Of a DNA stretch of 64,000 nucleotides, positions 54,473 through 63,911 are shown one piece after another. Origin of the DNA: Phenylobacterium sp. (GTDB lineage: Bacteria > Pseudomonadota > Alphaproteobacteria > Caulobacterales > Caulobacteraceae). Under the pieces are notes generated by a model. The model was not told the origin of the DNA and made no database searches. It was given only the letters and a program-made list of their open reading frames with translations. The translations under genes were made by a program, and so were the position numbers. The DNA lies in contig NZ_PNLB01000009.1 of the NCBI RefSeq assembly GCF_013822795.1, positions 104,678-168,677 of the forward strand, in the 5' to 3' direction. Within the stretch, counting starts at the first letter, position 1. Each line of letters starts with the position of its first letter.

Positions 54473-55369
54473 ATGTCCCAGGCCCAGATCATCGACGGCA
54501 AGGTCACGGCCGAGCGCCTGCGCGCTGAGGTGGCGGAGGAGGTCGCGGTCCTCAAGGCGCAGCACGGCCTGCAGCCGGGCCTTGCGGTGGTGCTGGTCGG
54601 CGAGGATCCCGCCAGCCAGGTCTATGTCCGCTCCAAGGGCGAGCATTCCAAGGCCGCCGGCATGCACTCGGTCACCCACCGCCTGCCGGCCGACGTCAGC
54701 CAGGACGAGCTGCTCGGCCTGGTGCGCCAGCTCAACGCCGATGCGGCCATCCACGGGATCCTGGTGCAGCTGCCGCTGCCCAAGGGGCTGGATGAGAAGG
54801 CGGTCATCGAGACCATCGACCCGGCCAAGGACGTCGACGGCTTGCATGTCGTCAACGCCGGCCGGTTGGCCCAGGGCCTGCCCTCGCTGGTGCCGTGCAC
54901 GCCGCTCGGCTGCATGATCTTGCTCCGCGAGACGCTGGGCGACCTGACCGGCAAGCGCGCGGTCGTCGTCGGCCGCTCGGTGCTGGTCGGCAAGCCGGTG
55001 GCGCAGCTGCTGCTGGCCGCCGACTGCACCGTGACCATCGCCCACTCGCGCACCCAGGACCTGCCGGCCGTCTGTCGCGAGGCCGATATCCTGGTCGCCG
55101 CTGTCGGCCGCCCGCAGATGATCAAGGCCGACTGGATCAAGCCGGGTGCGACGGTGATTGACGTCGGCATCAACCGCGTGCCGTTCCGCGACCCGGTCAA
55201 GGCCGCCGAAGGCAAGACCAAGCTGGTGGGCGATGTGGCCTACAAGGAGGCCTCTGCGGTCGCCGGCGCGATCACCCCGGTGCCGGGCGGCGTCGGCCTG
55301 ATGACGGTGGCGTGCCTGCTGCAGAACACCGTCACCGCCGCGAAGCGCATCGCCGGGCTGGAGGCCTAG
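54473..55369 (+). CDS. folD: Bifunctional methylenetetrahydrofolate dehydrogenase/cyclohydrolase
   Basis: A 298-residue enzyme of one-carbon metabolism that interconverts 5,10-methylene- and 10-formyl-tetrahydrofolate. Signatures: [24 protein letters not shown] with the active-site Tyr/Lys, [39 protein letters not shown] and [22 protein letters not shown], with [18 protein letters not shown] near the end. GGAGA lies 6 bases upstream of the ATG. It ends overlapping the convergent Mla lipoprotein gene, the two stops sharing CTAG. Confidence 0.97.
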   Translation: MSQAQIIDGKVTAERLRAEVAEEVAVLKAQHGLQPGLAVVLVGEDPASQVYVRSKGEHSKAAGMHSVTHRLPADVSQDELLGLVRQLNADAAIHGILVQLPLPKGLDEKAVIETIDPAKDVDGLHVVNAGRLAQGLPSLVPCTPLGCMILLRETLGDLTGKRAVVVGRSVLVGKPVAQLLLAADCTVTIAHSRTQDLPAVCREADILVAAVGRPQMIKADWIKPGATVIDVGINRVPFRDPVKAAEGKTKLVGDVAYKEASAVAGAITPVPGGVGLMTVACLLQNTVTAAKRIAGLEA

Positions 55370-55983
55370 GCCCCCCGGTTGTTGGTCCAGGCGACGAGCT
55401 CGCCGAGCGCCTGGCTCACCGCTTCATCATACGCCGCGACGATCGCTGAAACGCGGTTGTCGCGGGCCCGCACCCGCGTCTCGAACTTGCGCGATCCGGC
55501 CAGGACGCGATCGGATCCGGTTAGCGTCGCGCGCAGGGTGACCACGACTTCCGGGGCCGCCCTGGCGCCTTGGTTGTAGTCGGCCTCGAACTGGGTGACG
55601 TCGACCCGCAGGACATAGTCGGCCTTGCCGTAATCGCCGCGGGTAAGCAGCCGCGCCGAGCCGGTGTTGGCGTCGAACGCCCGCGACAGCGCCTCATTGA
55701 ACAGCACCGAGGCCGGCGAGACCCAGCGCGAGTCGGCGACATAGGCGGCCCGGCTGCCGGTGATGGTCAGCATGCGGTCGTTGGCCGCCGACTGCACGAA
55801 GGATCCGCCGAGCCGCGCAACCGTGAACCGCTCCGACTGGCTGGCGGCCGGCGCCTGGATGTCACCGTCGAACCGGTAGAGCTGGGCCGGTTTCTCGTTG
55901 GGCAGAAGGGTGATGCAGCCGGCGAGCAGGGCGGCGCAAGCCGTCAGGGCGAGGGCGGGGAGGGTGCGCTTGAGGGCGTTCAT
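55366..55983 (-). CDS. ABC-type transport auxiliary lipoprotein of the Mla-like operon
   Basis: A 205-residue lipoprotein (ABC_trans_aux family, PqiC-like). The lipobox is LLAGC with Cys at about residue 22. The rest is beta-rich ([67 protein letters not shown]). Last gene of the MlaE-F-D-lipoprotein operon on the minus strand, its ATG overlapping the MlaD stop by 4 bases. It is expected to bridge the MCE channel to the outer membrane for phospholipid transport. Confidence 0.88.
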   Translation of the reverse strand: MNALKRTLPALALTACAALLAGCITLLPNEKPAQLYRFDGDIQAPAASQSERFTVARLGGSFVQSAANDRMLTITGSRAAYVADSRWVSPASVLFNEALSRAFDANTGSARLLTRGDYGKADYVLRVDVTQFEADYNQGARAAPEVVVTLRATLTGSDRVLAGSRKFETRVRARDNRVSAIVAAYDEAVSQALGELVAWTNNRGA

Positions 55984-56918
55984 GGCTTGACCTTGACCTC
56001 CTGGGCCGGGGACTTGCCGACCAGGCCGCGGGGGTTGGCTTCGATGTCGCGGATCAGCCTGTCCAGCGAATCCGCGGTCTGTTGCAGCGATTGGATGGCC
56101 GAGGTGAGCTGGGGCAGCCCATTGGACGCGAAGTCGTTGGTCGGGCCGTCCAGGCGTCCGACCATGGTGCGGATGTCCTTGGCGGCGACCTGCGCCTCTT
56201 CGGCGGCGTCGGCCAAGTTGGCCAGGGTGCGCTTGCCCTCGCCGTCGACCAGCGTCTGGCTCGACTTGCTGAGCTCGGTGATCTGGACAGCGGCGGCGTC
56301 GATGTTCTGCAACGCCTTCTGGGCGTCGGCGATCAGCGCCTTGCGCTCGCGCAGCTCGGCGGTCACCGCCTGGGTGTCGGCGATGGCGGCGCTGACCGTC
56401 TTGATGTTCTGGTCGGACAGCACGCGGTTGACGCGGTCCAGCGCCTCCACGGTGCGGGTCAGCACAGTCCCGCCGCCCTCCAACAGGTCGGAAAGCGCGC
56501 TGCGCTGGGTGCGCAGCTTGGGCACCTTGCCTGGATCGACGGTGTCCTTCAGCAGGCGCTTGGTCGGGGTGCCGGCGGTGATCTGGACGTAGTTGATGCC
56601 GGTGATGCCTTGCGGCTCCAAGGTCGCGAAGGAATCGACCCGGATCGGCACGTCGGAGGTGACGCGGGCGCGGGCGATGACGCGGTTGGGGTCGGCCGCG
56701 TCGAGTTGGATCTTCGTCACCTCACCGACCTTGATGCCGTTGAAGTGCACTTCGCCGCCTTGGCTCAAGCCGCGCACCGGGCCCTGGAAGACGATGTCAT
56801 AGAGGTCGAAGTCCTGGGCGAAGCTCAGCCGCGCCAGCCAGACCACGAAGATCAGCAGGCCGGTCACCAGCAGCAGGGTCGAGAAACCCACCAGGGCGTA
56901 ATTGGCGTCTTTTTCCAT
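55980..56918 (-). CDS. MlaD-family (MCE domain) substrate-binding protein
   Basis: A 312-residue protein with one N-terminal membrane helix (ALVGFSTLLLVTGLLIFVVWL), an MCE domain (residues 40-120: LYDIVFQGPVRGLSQGGEVHFNGIKVGEVTKI; TLEPQGITGINYVQI), and a long helical C-terminus with hydrophobic repeats to the end (residues 140-300), typical of MCE proteins that form hexameric tubes. It acts in the periplasm in a lipid-trafficking complex. Its ATG overlaps MlaF's stop by one base. Confidence 0.92.
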   Translation of the reverse strand: MEKDANYALVGFSTLLLVTGLLIFVVWLARLSFAQDFDLYDIVFQGPVRGLSQGGEVHFNGIKVGEVTKIQLDAADPNRVIARARVTSDVPIRVDSFATLEPQGITGINYVQITAGTPTKRLLKDTVDPGKVPKLRTQRSALSDLLEGGGTVLTRTVEALDRVNRVLSDQNIKTVSAAIADTQAVTAELRERKALIADAQKALQNIDAAAVQITELSKSSQTLVDGEGKRTLANLADAAEEAQVAAKDIRTMVGRLDGPTNDFASNGLPQLTSAIQSLQQTADSLDRLIRDIEANPRGLVGKSPAQEVKVKP

Positions 56919-57730
56919 CAGGCTGGTTTCCCGGCTCTATGAGCCGCAACGGCCGCGGCGCGGCCGCGCGGTCCAAGGAAGTACTCTTTGATCCACGGAT
57001 GTTGTGAACGCTCAAGCTCGGCGACAGGCGCCACTTCGACCACGTGCTTGTCGGCGAGCACGGCCACGCGGTCGGTGATCGAGTAAAGCGTGTCGAGGTC
57101 ATGAGTGATCATGAATACCGTCAGGTCGAGGCTGTCGGAGAGGTCGCGGATCAACTCGTCGAAGGCCCCGGCGCCGATCGGGTCGAGGCCGGCGGTCGGC
57201 TCGTCCAGGAACAGCAACTGCGGATCGAGCGCCAGCGCCCGCGCCAGACCGGCGCGCTTGCGCATGCCGCCGGAAAGCTCGGCTGGCTTCAGATCGCCGG
57301 CGCCCGGGCGCAAGCCGACCAGCGCGATCTTCAGATCGGCCAGTTCGTGCACGACGCGGCGGGGCAGCTTGGTGTGTTCGTACATCGGCGCAGCGACGTT
57401 CTCGCGCACGGTGAGGTTCGAAAACAGCGCGCCCTGCTGGAACAGCACGCCCCAGCTGCGCTCGATCTCCGACCAGCGGCGGCGGCTGGTGCGCTGGATA
57501 TCCTGGCCCAAGACCTTGATCGTGCCGGCGTTCGGCTGGCGTAGGCCGATGATCGAGTTGAGCAGCACCGACTTGCCGGTGCCCGACCCGCCGACCACGC
57601 CGAGCACCTCGCCGCGCTCGACGGTCAGGTCGAGGTTGTCGTGCACAACATGCTCGCCGAACTGCGAGCGCAGGCCGCGCACCTCGATGGCCGGACCGTC
57701 GTCGTCGAGCAGGGATTGCTCTTCAGCCAT
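56918..57730 (-). CDS. MlaF-type ABC ATPase for lipid transport
   Basis: A 270-residue ATPase with Walker A GGSGTGKSVLL, Q-loop VLFQQGALFSNLTVRENVA, signature LSGGMRKRAGLARAL and Walker B LLFLDEPTAGLDPIGAG, plus switch HDL. The FQQGALF..NLTVREN region is characteristic of the MlaF/Ttg2A subgroup. It energises phospholipid movement between membranes with the MlaE permease and MlaD partners. ATG immediately follows the permease stop (no gap). Confidence 0.94.
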   Translation of the reverse strand: MAEEQSLLDDDGPAIEVRGLRSQFGEHVVHDNLDLTVERGEVLGVVGGSGTGKSVLLNSIIGLRQPNAGTIKVLGQDIQRTSRRRWSEIERSWGVLFQQGALFSNLTVRENVAAPMYEHTKLPRRVVHELADLKIALVGLRPGAGDLKPAELSGGMRKRAGLARALALDPQLLFLDEPTAGLDPIGAGAFDELIRDLSDSLDLTVFMITHDLDTLYSITDRVAVLADKHVVEVAPVAELERSQHPWIKEYFLGPRGRAAAVAAHRAGKPA

Positions 57731-58846
57731 CTAGACCCCGATCTGCATGTAGATCAGCGCAAAAATGGCGTCGATCAGGATGATCGCGAAGATGGCGTGC
57801 ACCACCGCGGCGGTGACTCGACGCCCAAGCGACTCGACGTCGCCGCCGACTTCCATGCCCTGGCGACAACCGATGCCGGCGATCACCGCGGCCATGATCG
57901 GCGCCTTCGACAGGCCGATCCAGAAGTGGGTCGGGCCGACATTGTCGAGGATGCGCTGCAGGAAGAAGGAAGGGCCAAGGTCCAGCACCGTCCAGGTGAC
58001 CAGCAGGCCGCCCATCAGGCCGGCGATCGTGGCCACGAAGGTCAGGAGCGGGATGATTGCGAGCAGCGCCGCGAACCGCGGGAACACCAGGGCCTCGAAC
58101 GGGTCGACGCCGAGCACCTTCATGGCGTCGACTTCCTGGTTCATCTTCATCGAACCGATTTCGGCCGCGAAGGCCGAGGCCGAGCGGCCGGCCAGCAGGA
58201 TCGCCGTGATCAGGATGTTGAACTCGCGAAAGACCGCGATGCCGATCAGCTCGACCGCGAACACCTCGGCCCCGAACTGGCGCAGCATGTTGGCGCCCAG
58301 CAGCCCGACCACCGCGCCGATGAAGAATGAGGTCAGGGTGACGATCGGAATGGCGTCCAGGCCAGCGCGCTCGGCCAGCGACACGCATGACGCCCAACGG
58401 ATCCGCCGGGGATTGATGAGCGTGCGGCCGACCACCACCAGCAGGTGGCCGACGAAGACCATCGTTTCGAAGATCTCGGTGCCGAGGTTGAACACCCCCC
58501 GACCGGTCCTGATCGCCAGCTCATAGAAGCCGCGCGGCTCCTGGCGCTTGGCCGGCTTGTCGCGCGCGGCGGCGGCGACCAGCTCCAGCAGTCGCCGGGT
58601 CTCCGGCCGCGCCTCGATACGCTCGGCGGCGGGATGGTCGTTGACCGCACGCAGGATGCCGTAGGCGCCAGCAGTGTCGAGCCGGCGGACGGTCGTCAGG
58701 TCCAGCGCCGCCAGGTCTCCGGCGCGCACGGCTTCGCCCAGACGCTTGACCGCGTCGCCGGCCGCGGTCGCCGTCCAGTCGCCCGAAAGCACCGCCAGGC
58801 GGCCGCCCTCGGTCTCCATCAAGCTGAAATCGGCGGGACGTTCCAT
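57731..58846 (-). CDS. MlaE-family ABC permease with N-terminal STAS domain
   Basis: A 371-residue permease. The first 110 residues are a STAS/MlaB-like domain (ALDLTTVRRLDTAGAYGILRAV), and the rest is the six-helix MlaE permease. Signatures include VTLTSFFIGAVVGLLGANMLRQFG, REFNILITAILLAGRSASAFAAEIGSMKMNQEVDAMKVLGVDPFEALVFPR, and GLSKAPIMAAVIAGIGCRQG. In E. coli the STAS protein MlaB is separate; here it is fused. First gene of the operon. Confidence 0.92.
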   Translation of the reverse strand: MERPADFSLMETEGGRLAVLSGDWTATAAGDAVKRLGEAVRAGDLAALDLTTVRRLDTAGAYGILRAVNDHPAAERIEARPETRRLLELVAAAARDKPAKRQEPRGFYELAIRTGRGVFNLGTEIFETMVFVGHLLVVVGRTLINPRRIRWASCVSLAERAGLDAIPIVTLTSFFIGAVVGLLGANMLRQFGAEVFAVELIGIAVFREFNILITAILLAGRSASAFAAEIGSMKMNQEVDAMKVLGVDPFEALVFPRFAALLAIIPLLTFVATIAGLMGGLLVTWTVLDLGPSFFLQRILDNVGPTHFWIGLSKAPIMAAVIAGIGCRQGMEVGGDVESLGRRVTAAVVHAIFAIILIDAIFALIYMQIGV

Positions 58847-59106
58847 GGGCTCGGGTTCGGGGCCTCAACAGGGTGGATCTGTTTGAAACGAAACGCCTCG
58901 GGATCCACCGTAGCAGAGCCGCCTCAGGACGCCGAACGCCTTATGGCGAAGGTTGTTCCGAGATTCCAGGGCGCCTTTCTCGTCTCGCGACAAGGTGATC
59001 CTAGGTCGCAGCGCGCGGCCTAGATTTCGCCCAAGTCGCAAGCCTTACAGGTGCGCGAGGCGGCTCGTCCGGCCTCAAAATCTCCATCTCAAGTCGGGAG
59101 CGTGCC
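58847..59106. other. 260-base gene-free stretch
   Basis: The gap between the divergent Mla operon and the small gene at 59107 must hold their promoters. I recognise no RNA gene, repeat or clear promoter. A GGGAG at about 59095-59099 serves the downstream TTG start. Several open frames cross it without ribosome sites. Confidence 0.5.
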
Positions 59107-59427
59107 TTGGCCCGTCAGATCGAATTCGCCGGAAAGTCCGGCAACCTCTACCGATACACCGCCCTTGAGGAGGATCGCGTCCTGCCGCCGGCCGGCGCGA
59201 ACTACGTCATCTGCAAGCCTGCTGACCGGGGCGTCGACATCCTGTTCGTCGGGGAAACGGACAGCCTGGCCCGCCTGGTCTGGCGCGAGCAACTCGCCTA
59301 CGCCCGCGACACCTACGGCGACGAAGCCAACGTGCTGACGCGGCTCAACGTGCGCAGCGCGGTGCGCCTGGCCGAACAGGAAGACCTCCTCGAAGAGTAT
59401 CGTCCGCCGATGAACGCCGGGGCCTAG
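59107..59427 (+). CDS. Conserved-looking small protein of unknown function (106 aa)
   Basis: A 106-residue soluble protein starting with TTG at 59107, supported by GGGAG 7-8 bases upstream. The chain is balanced and acidic with a beta-like opening (ARQIEFAGKSGNLYRYTALEED), a loop VICKPADRGVDILFVGETDSLARLVW and a helical end (TYGDEANVLTRLNVRSAVRLAEQEDLLEEYRPP). No signal, helix span or known motif. It precedes the YdcF-like gene by 33 bases and may share a transcript. I do not recognise its family. Confidence 0.62.
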   Translation: MARQIEFAGKSGNLYRYTALEEDRVLPPAGANYVICKPADRGVDILFVGETDSLARLVWREQLAYARDTYGDEANVLTRLNVRSAVRLAEQEDLLEEYRPPMNAGA

Positions 59428-59460
59428 CGCCGGCGGGCGCGGACGGCCATTGTCCGCGCC

Positions 59461-59961
59461 GTGCCAGAGCCTCTCATCGTCATCCTTGGCGCCGCCGTCC
59501 GTCCCGACGGCCGCGCCAGCCCCGCCCTCAACCGCCGGATCGAGGGCGGCTTTCGGTTGGCCATGGCGCATCCGGACAGCCTGGTGTTCTGCTCGGGCGG
59601 CGTCGGCCGCTACGGCCCGTCCGAAGCCTCGATCATGGCTGGGCGGCTGCTCGCCATGGGGCTTGCGCCGGAGCGGATGGTTCTGGATGAGGCGAGCCTC
59701 GACACCCTGCAGACGGTCGTCGCCGCGGCGCGGTTCATCCGCTCGGAAGGACTGCCGGGCGCGATCGTTTGCACCGACAGCTATCACACGCCGCGCACCC
59801 GGTTGTGTTTCGCCGCGCTCGGGATCGCCAGCCTCGACGGCTCGGTAGAGGCCGGGCCCCGCCAGATGGGATGGCCGGCCTGGTTGCGCATGCGCCTGCG
59901 CGAGGCGCCCGCCATCCCTTATGACGTCATGCTGGCGCTCACCAAGCGCGCCGGCCTCTAG
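59461..59961 (+). CDS. YdcF-like (DUF218) protein
   Basis: A 166-residue protein of the DUF218/YdcF family. Key patterns: IVILGAAVRPDGRASPALNRRI, SLVFCSGGVGRYGPSEASIM, LLDEASLDTLQT-type and IVCTDSYHTPRTRLCFAALG, the T/S-D and YH stretch that identifies this family. GTG start. DUF218 proteins bind SAM-like ligands in one structure and have been linked to envelope polysaccharide steps. It shares CTAG with the convergent kdpE stop. Specific role unknown. Confidence 0.85.
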   Translation: MPEPLIVILGAAVRPDGRASPALNRRIEGGFRLAMAHPDSLVFCSGGVGRYGPSEASIMAGRLLAMGLAPERMVLDEASLDTLQTVVAAARFIRSEGLPGAIVCTDSYHTPRTRLCFAALGIASLDGSVEAGPRQMGWPAWLRMRLREAPAIPYDVMLALTKRAGL

Positions 59962-60647
59962 GCGGTCCAGCGATAGCCGACGCCAGGTTCGGTGGTGATC
60001 AGGGTTGGGGAAGCCGGATCGGGCTCCACCTTCTGGCGCAGCTGGGCCACGAAGACGCGCAGATACTGCACGTCGTCCTCGTGCGCCGGGCCCCAGACCG
60101 CGGTCAGCAGCTGGCGATGGGTGACCACCTTGCCGCCGCCGACGACCAGCTGCGCCAGCAGATCGTACTCCTTGGGCGATAGGCGGATGGCGTGGCCGGC
60201 GCGGGTCACCAGCCGCTTGACCAGGTCCACGGTCAGGTCGCCGGCGGTCACCACCGGCTCGGCCCCGGCGGACTGCAGCCGATGGCGCAGAGCGACGCGA
60301 AGACGCGCCAGTAACTCCCCGACTCCAAAGGGCTTTTCGACGTAGTCGTCGGCTCCCATGTCGAGAGTGTCGATCTTCTCGGTCTCCTTGTCGCGGGCCG
60401 ACAGCACGATGATCGGACCGTCGTAGAACGCCCTGGCCTTGGTTAGCGCCTCCTTGCCGTCGAAGTCGGGAAGCCCGAGGTCGAGGACGACCGCGTCGGG
60501 CGCCTTGCGGGCGATCTCCTTCAGACCTTCGGTGGCGGTGTCGGCGCGGATCGGCTCGTAGCCGGCGGCCTCGAGCGCCGGTTGCAGGAAACGGTGGATC
60601 TGCGGTTCGTCGTCGATGACCAGGATCCGGGGGCGGTTGGCGCTCAC
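59958..60647 (-). CDS. kdpE: KdpE response regulator for potassium transport
   Basis: A 229-residue OmpR-type regulator. The receiver has D56 (AVVLDLGLP) as phosphoacceptor, plus D12-D13 and K106-type lysine in YVEKPFGVGELLARL. The C-terminal winged helix carries IRLSPKEYDLLAQLVVGGGKVVTHRQLLTAVWGP and the DVQYLRVFVAQLRQKVE stretch, typical of KdpE. GTG start overlapping kdpD's stop by 4 bases. It activates the kdp operon upstream when KdpD signals potassium limitation or osmotic stress. Confidence 0.95.
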   Translation of the reverse strand: MSANRPRILVIDDEPQIHRFLQPALEAAGYEPIRADTATEGLKEIARKAPDAVVLDLGLPDFDGKEALTKARAFYDGPIIVLSARDKETEKIDTLDMGADDYVEKPFGVGELLARLRVALRHRLQSAGAEPVVTAGDLTVDLVKRLVTRAGHAIRLSPKEYDLLAQLVVGGGKVVTHRQLLTAVWGPAHEDDVQYLRVFVAQLRQKVEPDPASPTLITTEPGVGYRWTA

Positions 60648-63322
60648 AGCATGTGCCCCGGCATCGTATGCTCCTTGGGCATGCTGATCAGAATACGCGT
60701 GCCGAGTCCTTCGTGGATCGGACTGGCCGCTGCGATGCGGCCGCCCATGGCCTCCACGAAGCCCTTGGAGATCGCCAGGCCGAGTCCCGCGCCCTTGCCG
60801 CGGTCGGTGGCTTCCTCCATGCGGCGGAACTTCTCGAACACCCGCTCCAACTCCTCGGTGGGAATGCCGCGGCCTTCGTCCTCGATGGAGATCACCACGT
60901 TGCCGCGATCCTCATAGGCCGCGACCTCGATGGCCGAGCCGTCCGGGCTGTAGGCGATCGCATTCTCGAGGATGTTCACCAGCGCCTGCTCCAGCAGCGA
61001 TGCGTCAGCCTTGACCATCGACAGCTGGTCGGGGAAGTCGCGCGAGACGGCGCGCTTGTCCAGCCGCCGTTGCACCCGTTCCACAGCCGCCCGCAGCACG
61101 TCGCGGATGTCGACCCATTCGCGGCGGGTGACCAGGGCGCCGCCTTCCAGGCGGGTCATGTCCAGCAGGTCGCCGACATAGCGGTTCAGGCGTTCAGCCT
61201 CCTCGCGGATCGACTGAAGAAGGTCGTGTTGGACATTGGGTTTTAACGACTTTCCATAATCCAAAAGCGTCGTCACTGAACCCAGAACCGTCGACAGCGG
61301 CGTGCGCAGGTCGTGGCTGACGGAGTTGAGCAGCGCGCCACGCAGCCGGTCCGTCCGGCGCAGCGCCTCGGCGTCGGCGGCCTGGGCGGCGAACTCCGCG
61401 CGCTCCAGGGCGACCGCGCCCTGGTCGAGCAGGGCGGCGACGAACCGCTCGTTGTCTTCCGCGGCCAGCGCCTTGGGCTCGACGCCCGCCACGCCGGCGC
61501 GGGCTTTCACGCCCTGCAGCGGTCGGAACGTCCAGGACGAGTTCGGCAGGGTGCCGGTGCCGGCCCCCGCCGGCTCCCCCTTTTCCCAGGCCCAGCGGGC
61601 GGCGGCCATGTCGCCCGGCGCCAGGGCCTCCAGGGCCGGCGAGGCGGCGGTCAGCGCCAGGTCGTCGCGCTCAGGGGTCAGGACCACGGCCGCGCCGCTG
61701 GTGGCGGCGGCCAATTGTTCGGCTAGGGCCTGGGCGGCGGTGTCTTGTTTGGCGGCCGAGGAGAGCCGCCGGCTGGCGGCGAGCAGCGCCGAGATCGCCG
61801 AGGCGCGCTGCGCTACGGCCCGCGCCTGATCGCGAATCCGGCCGGTCAGCCAGCCGGTGGTCAAGGCCACCGCGAAGAACACCCCGAAGGTCAACACGTC
61901 GGCGGGGTGGCCGATGCGCACGGTCAGCCGCGGCTCCAGGAAGAAGAAGTTGTAGATGAAGGCGCTCAGCGTCGCCGCCGTCAGCGCCGGCCACAGCCCG
62001 AAGGCCAGGCCGCTGACCAGCACGCTGAGCATGAAGATCATCGCCAGGTTGGCGGTCTCGGCCACCTGGAAGGTGACGCTGGCCAACAGGGCGGCGACCA
62101 CGACCAGCACAATAGCGGCGACATGGCCGGCCCAGGGCCAGGCGCGCAGAGGGACCGTATGGCGTACGGGGGCGGGTTCCGGTTCGCCCTGCTCGGTCAC
62201 GACATGCAGAGCTGCGCCTTGGGCCTCGTCCAGCAACGCCCGGATCAGCGAGCGGCGGAACGGATTTCGGCGGCGCTTGCTCGATTTGCCGACCACGATC
62301 TGGGTGACGTTGTTGCGCCGCGCGTAGTCGAGAACGCTGGCGACGAGGTCGTCGCCGGTCAGCACGACGCTGACCGCGCCAAGCTGTTCGGCCAGCTTTA
62401 GCGCTTCGTTCAAACGCGCCTGGCCGCCGGCCGGCGCGGGCGGGGCGTTCGGCCGCTCGACGTGCGCCACGATCCACGGCGCGTCCATCATCATGTCCGA
62501 CAGCCGTCGACCGGTCCGAACCAAGGCCCCGGCCGCGCCGTCCGGTCCGACCAGCACCAGGATTCGCTCGCCGGCCGCCCAAGGCCCCTCGACGCCGGCC
62601 GCCTTCATCGCGCCGATCAGCTGGTCGTCGACCGTCTGCGCCGCGCGGCGCAGGGCCAGTTCGCGCAGCGCGGTCAGGTTCTCGGGCTTGAAGAACCGCT
62701 CGGCCGCCAGCCGCGCGGTGTCGCCGATATAGACCTTCCCCTCGGCCATCCGCTCGCGCAGCTCGGACGGGGTGATGTCGATCAGCTCGATCTCGTCGGC
62801 GCGCGAGAGGGCGCTATCGGGCACGGTCTCGCGCTGGCGCACGCCGGTGATCTTCCAGACCACTTCGCGCAGGCTCTCCAGGTGTTGGACGTTCAGCGTC
62901 GTCCAGACGTCGATCCCGGCCGCCAGCAGCTCTTCGACGTCCTGCCAGCGCTTGGCATGGCGCGAACTGGGCGCGTTCGAATGGGCGTATTCGTCGACCA
63001 GCAACAGCTGCGGCCGTCGCGCCAGGGCGCCGTCCAGGTCGAACTCCAGCAGGGTCCGCTCGCGGTATTCGATCGGGCGGCGGGCCATCACCTCCAGGCC
63101 CCGCAGCAGCGACTGCGTCTCACGCCGGCCATGGGTCTCGACCACCCCGACAACGACGTCGCCGCCCTCCGCCTTTCGGCGGCGAGCGGCGCGCAGCATC
63201 TCGAAGGTCTTGCCGACCCCGGGCGACATTCCAAGGAAGACCTTCAGTCGCCCTCGGCCCGGCTGCTTGGTCGCCGCCAGCAGGGCGTCCGGATCCGGCC
63301 GTCTGGGTTCGTCCATGCTCAT
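60644..63322 (-). CDS. kdpD: KdpD sensor kinase for potassium and turgor
   Basis: An 892-residue sensor. Domains in order: N-terminal KdpD P-loop (GMSPGVGKTFEML near residue 31), a universal-stress-like domain, four closely spaced membrane helices (DUF4118, LVVVAALLASVTFQVAETANLAMIF to about 500), a GAF-like domain, the dimerisation histidine at about 669 (NSVSHDLRTPLSTVLGSV), and an HATPase domain ending GLGTRILISMP. It senses low K+/turgor and phosphorylates KdpE. ATG overlaps kdpC by 4 bases. Confidence 0.96.
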   Translation of the reverse strand: MSMDEPRRPDPDALLAATKQPGRGRLKVFLGMSPGVGKTFEMLRAARRRKAEGGDVVVGVVETHGRRETQSLLRGLEVMARRPIEYRERTLLEFDLDGALARRPQLLLVDEYAHSNAPSSRHAKRWQDVEELLAAGIDVWTTLNVQHLESLREVVWKITGVRQRETVPDSALSRADEIELIDITPSELRERMAEGKVYIGDTARLAAERFFKPENLTALRELALRRAAQTVDDQLIGAMKAAGVEGPWAAGERILVLVGPDGAAGALVRTGRRLSDMMMDAPWIVAHVERPNAPPAPAGGQARLNEALKLAEQLGAVSVVLTGDDLVASVLDYARRNNVTQIVVGKSSKRRRNPFRRSLIRALLDEAQGAALHVVTEQGEPEPAPVRHTVPLRAWPWAGHVAAIVLVVVAALLASVTFQVAETANLAMIFMLSVLVSGLAFGLWPALTAATLSAFIYNFFFLEPRLTVRIGHPADVLTFGVFFAVALTTGWLTGRIRDQARAVAQRASAISALLAASRRLSSAAKQDTAAQALAEQLAAATSGAAVVLTPERDDLALTAASPALEALAPGDMAAARWAWEKGEPAGAGTGTLPNSSWTFRPLQGVKARAGVAGVEPKALAAEDNERFVAALLDQGAVALERAEFAAQAADAEALRRTDRLRGALLNSVSHDLRTPLSTVLGSVTTLLDYGKSLKPNVQHDLLQSIREEAERLNRYVGDLLDMTRLEGGALVTRREWVDIRDVLRAAVERVQRRLDKRAVSRDFPDQLSMVKADASLLEQALVNILENAIAYSPDGSAIEVAAYEDRGNVVISIEDEGRGIPTEELERVFEKFRRMEEATDRGKGAGLGLAISKGFVEAMGGRIAAASPIHEGLGTRILISMPKEHTMPGHML

Positions 63323-63900
63323 CGTGTCGGGGGCGGGAAGCGGGCGTCGAGGGCGAGGTTGGTCATCAGGACATTGACCCTCGGCTGGCCGAGGACGCCG
63401 AAGGTGCGCCCTTCCACATGGCTCTGCAACAGGGCGCGCACCTGCGCCGGCTCGACGCCGCGGGCCGTGGCGATGCGCTCGGCCTGCAGCATCGCGTACT
63501 GCGGCGAGACGTCAGGGTCGAGGCCCGAGCCGGATGCGGTGACCGCGTCGGCCGGGATGGTTCCCTTGACGCCTTCGGCGCGCAGGGCGTCGGCGCGTTC
63601 TGCGACCTGCTTGGCGAGGTCCGGGTTCAGCGGCCCGAGGTTGGAGCCCGACGAGGCGCTCGCGTCATAGCCGTCCGAACCGGCGGCCGACGGACGCGGG
63701 TGGAGGTACTTCGCCTCGGCGAAGTTCTGACCGACCAGTTCGGAGCCGACCACCCTGCCGCCTTCGAGGACGAGGCTGCCATTGGCCTGCCGCGGGAAGG
63801 CCGCTTGGCCGACGCCGGTGATCAGCAGCGGATAGGCCAGGCCCAGCAGTAGGGTGAAGAAAGCCATCGAGACGACGGCCGGGCGGACGAGAGAGAGCAT
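63319..63900 (-). CDS. kdpC: KdpC subunit of the K+-transporting ATPase
   Basis: A 193-residue periplasmic-facing subunit with one N-terminal membrane helix (SMAFFTLLLGLAYPLLITGVGQAAFP) and the conserved block VGSELVGQNFAEAKYLHPRPSAAG...YDASASSGSNLGPLN and DAVTASGSGLDPDVSPQYAMLQAERIA. KdpC stabilises the KdpFABC complex and raises ATP affinity. kdpD overlaps its 3' end by 4 bases. The expected kdpA/kdpB genes would lie upstream, beyond the window's end. GGAG precedes the ATG. Confidence 0.97.
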   Translation of the reverse strand: MLSLVRPAVVSMAFFTLLLGLAYPLLITGVGQAAFPRQANGSLVLEGGRVVGSELVGQNFAEAKYLHPRPSAAGSDGYDASASSGSNLGPLNPDLAKQVAERADALRAEGVKGTIPADAVTASGSGLDPDVSPQYAMLQAERIATARGVEPAQVRALLQSHVEGRTFGVLGQPRVNVLMTNLALDARFPPPTR

Positions 63901-63911
63901 CGGAGGGCTCC

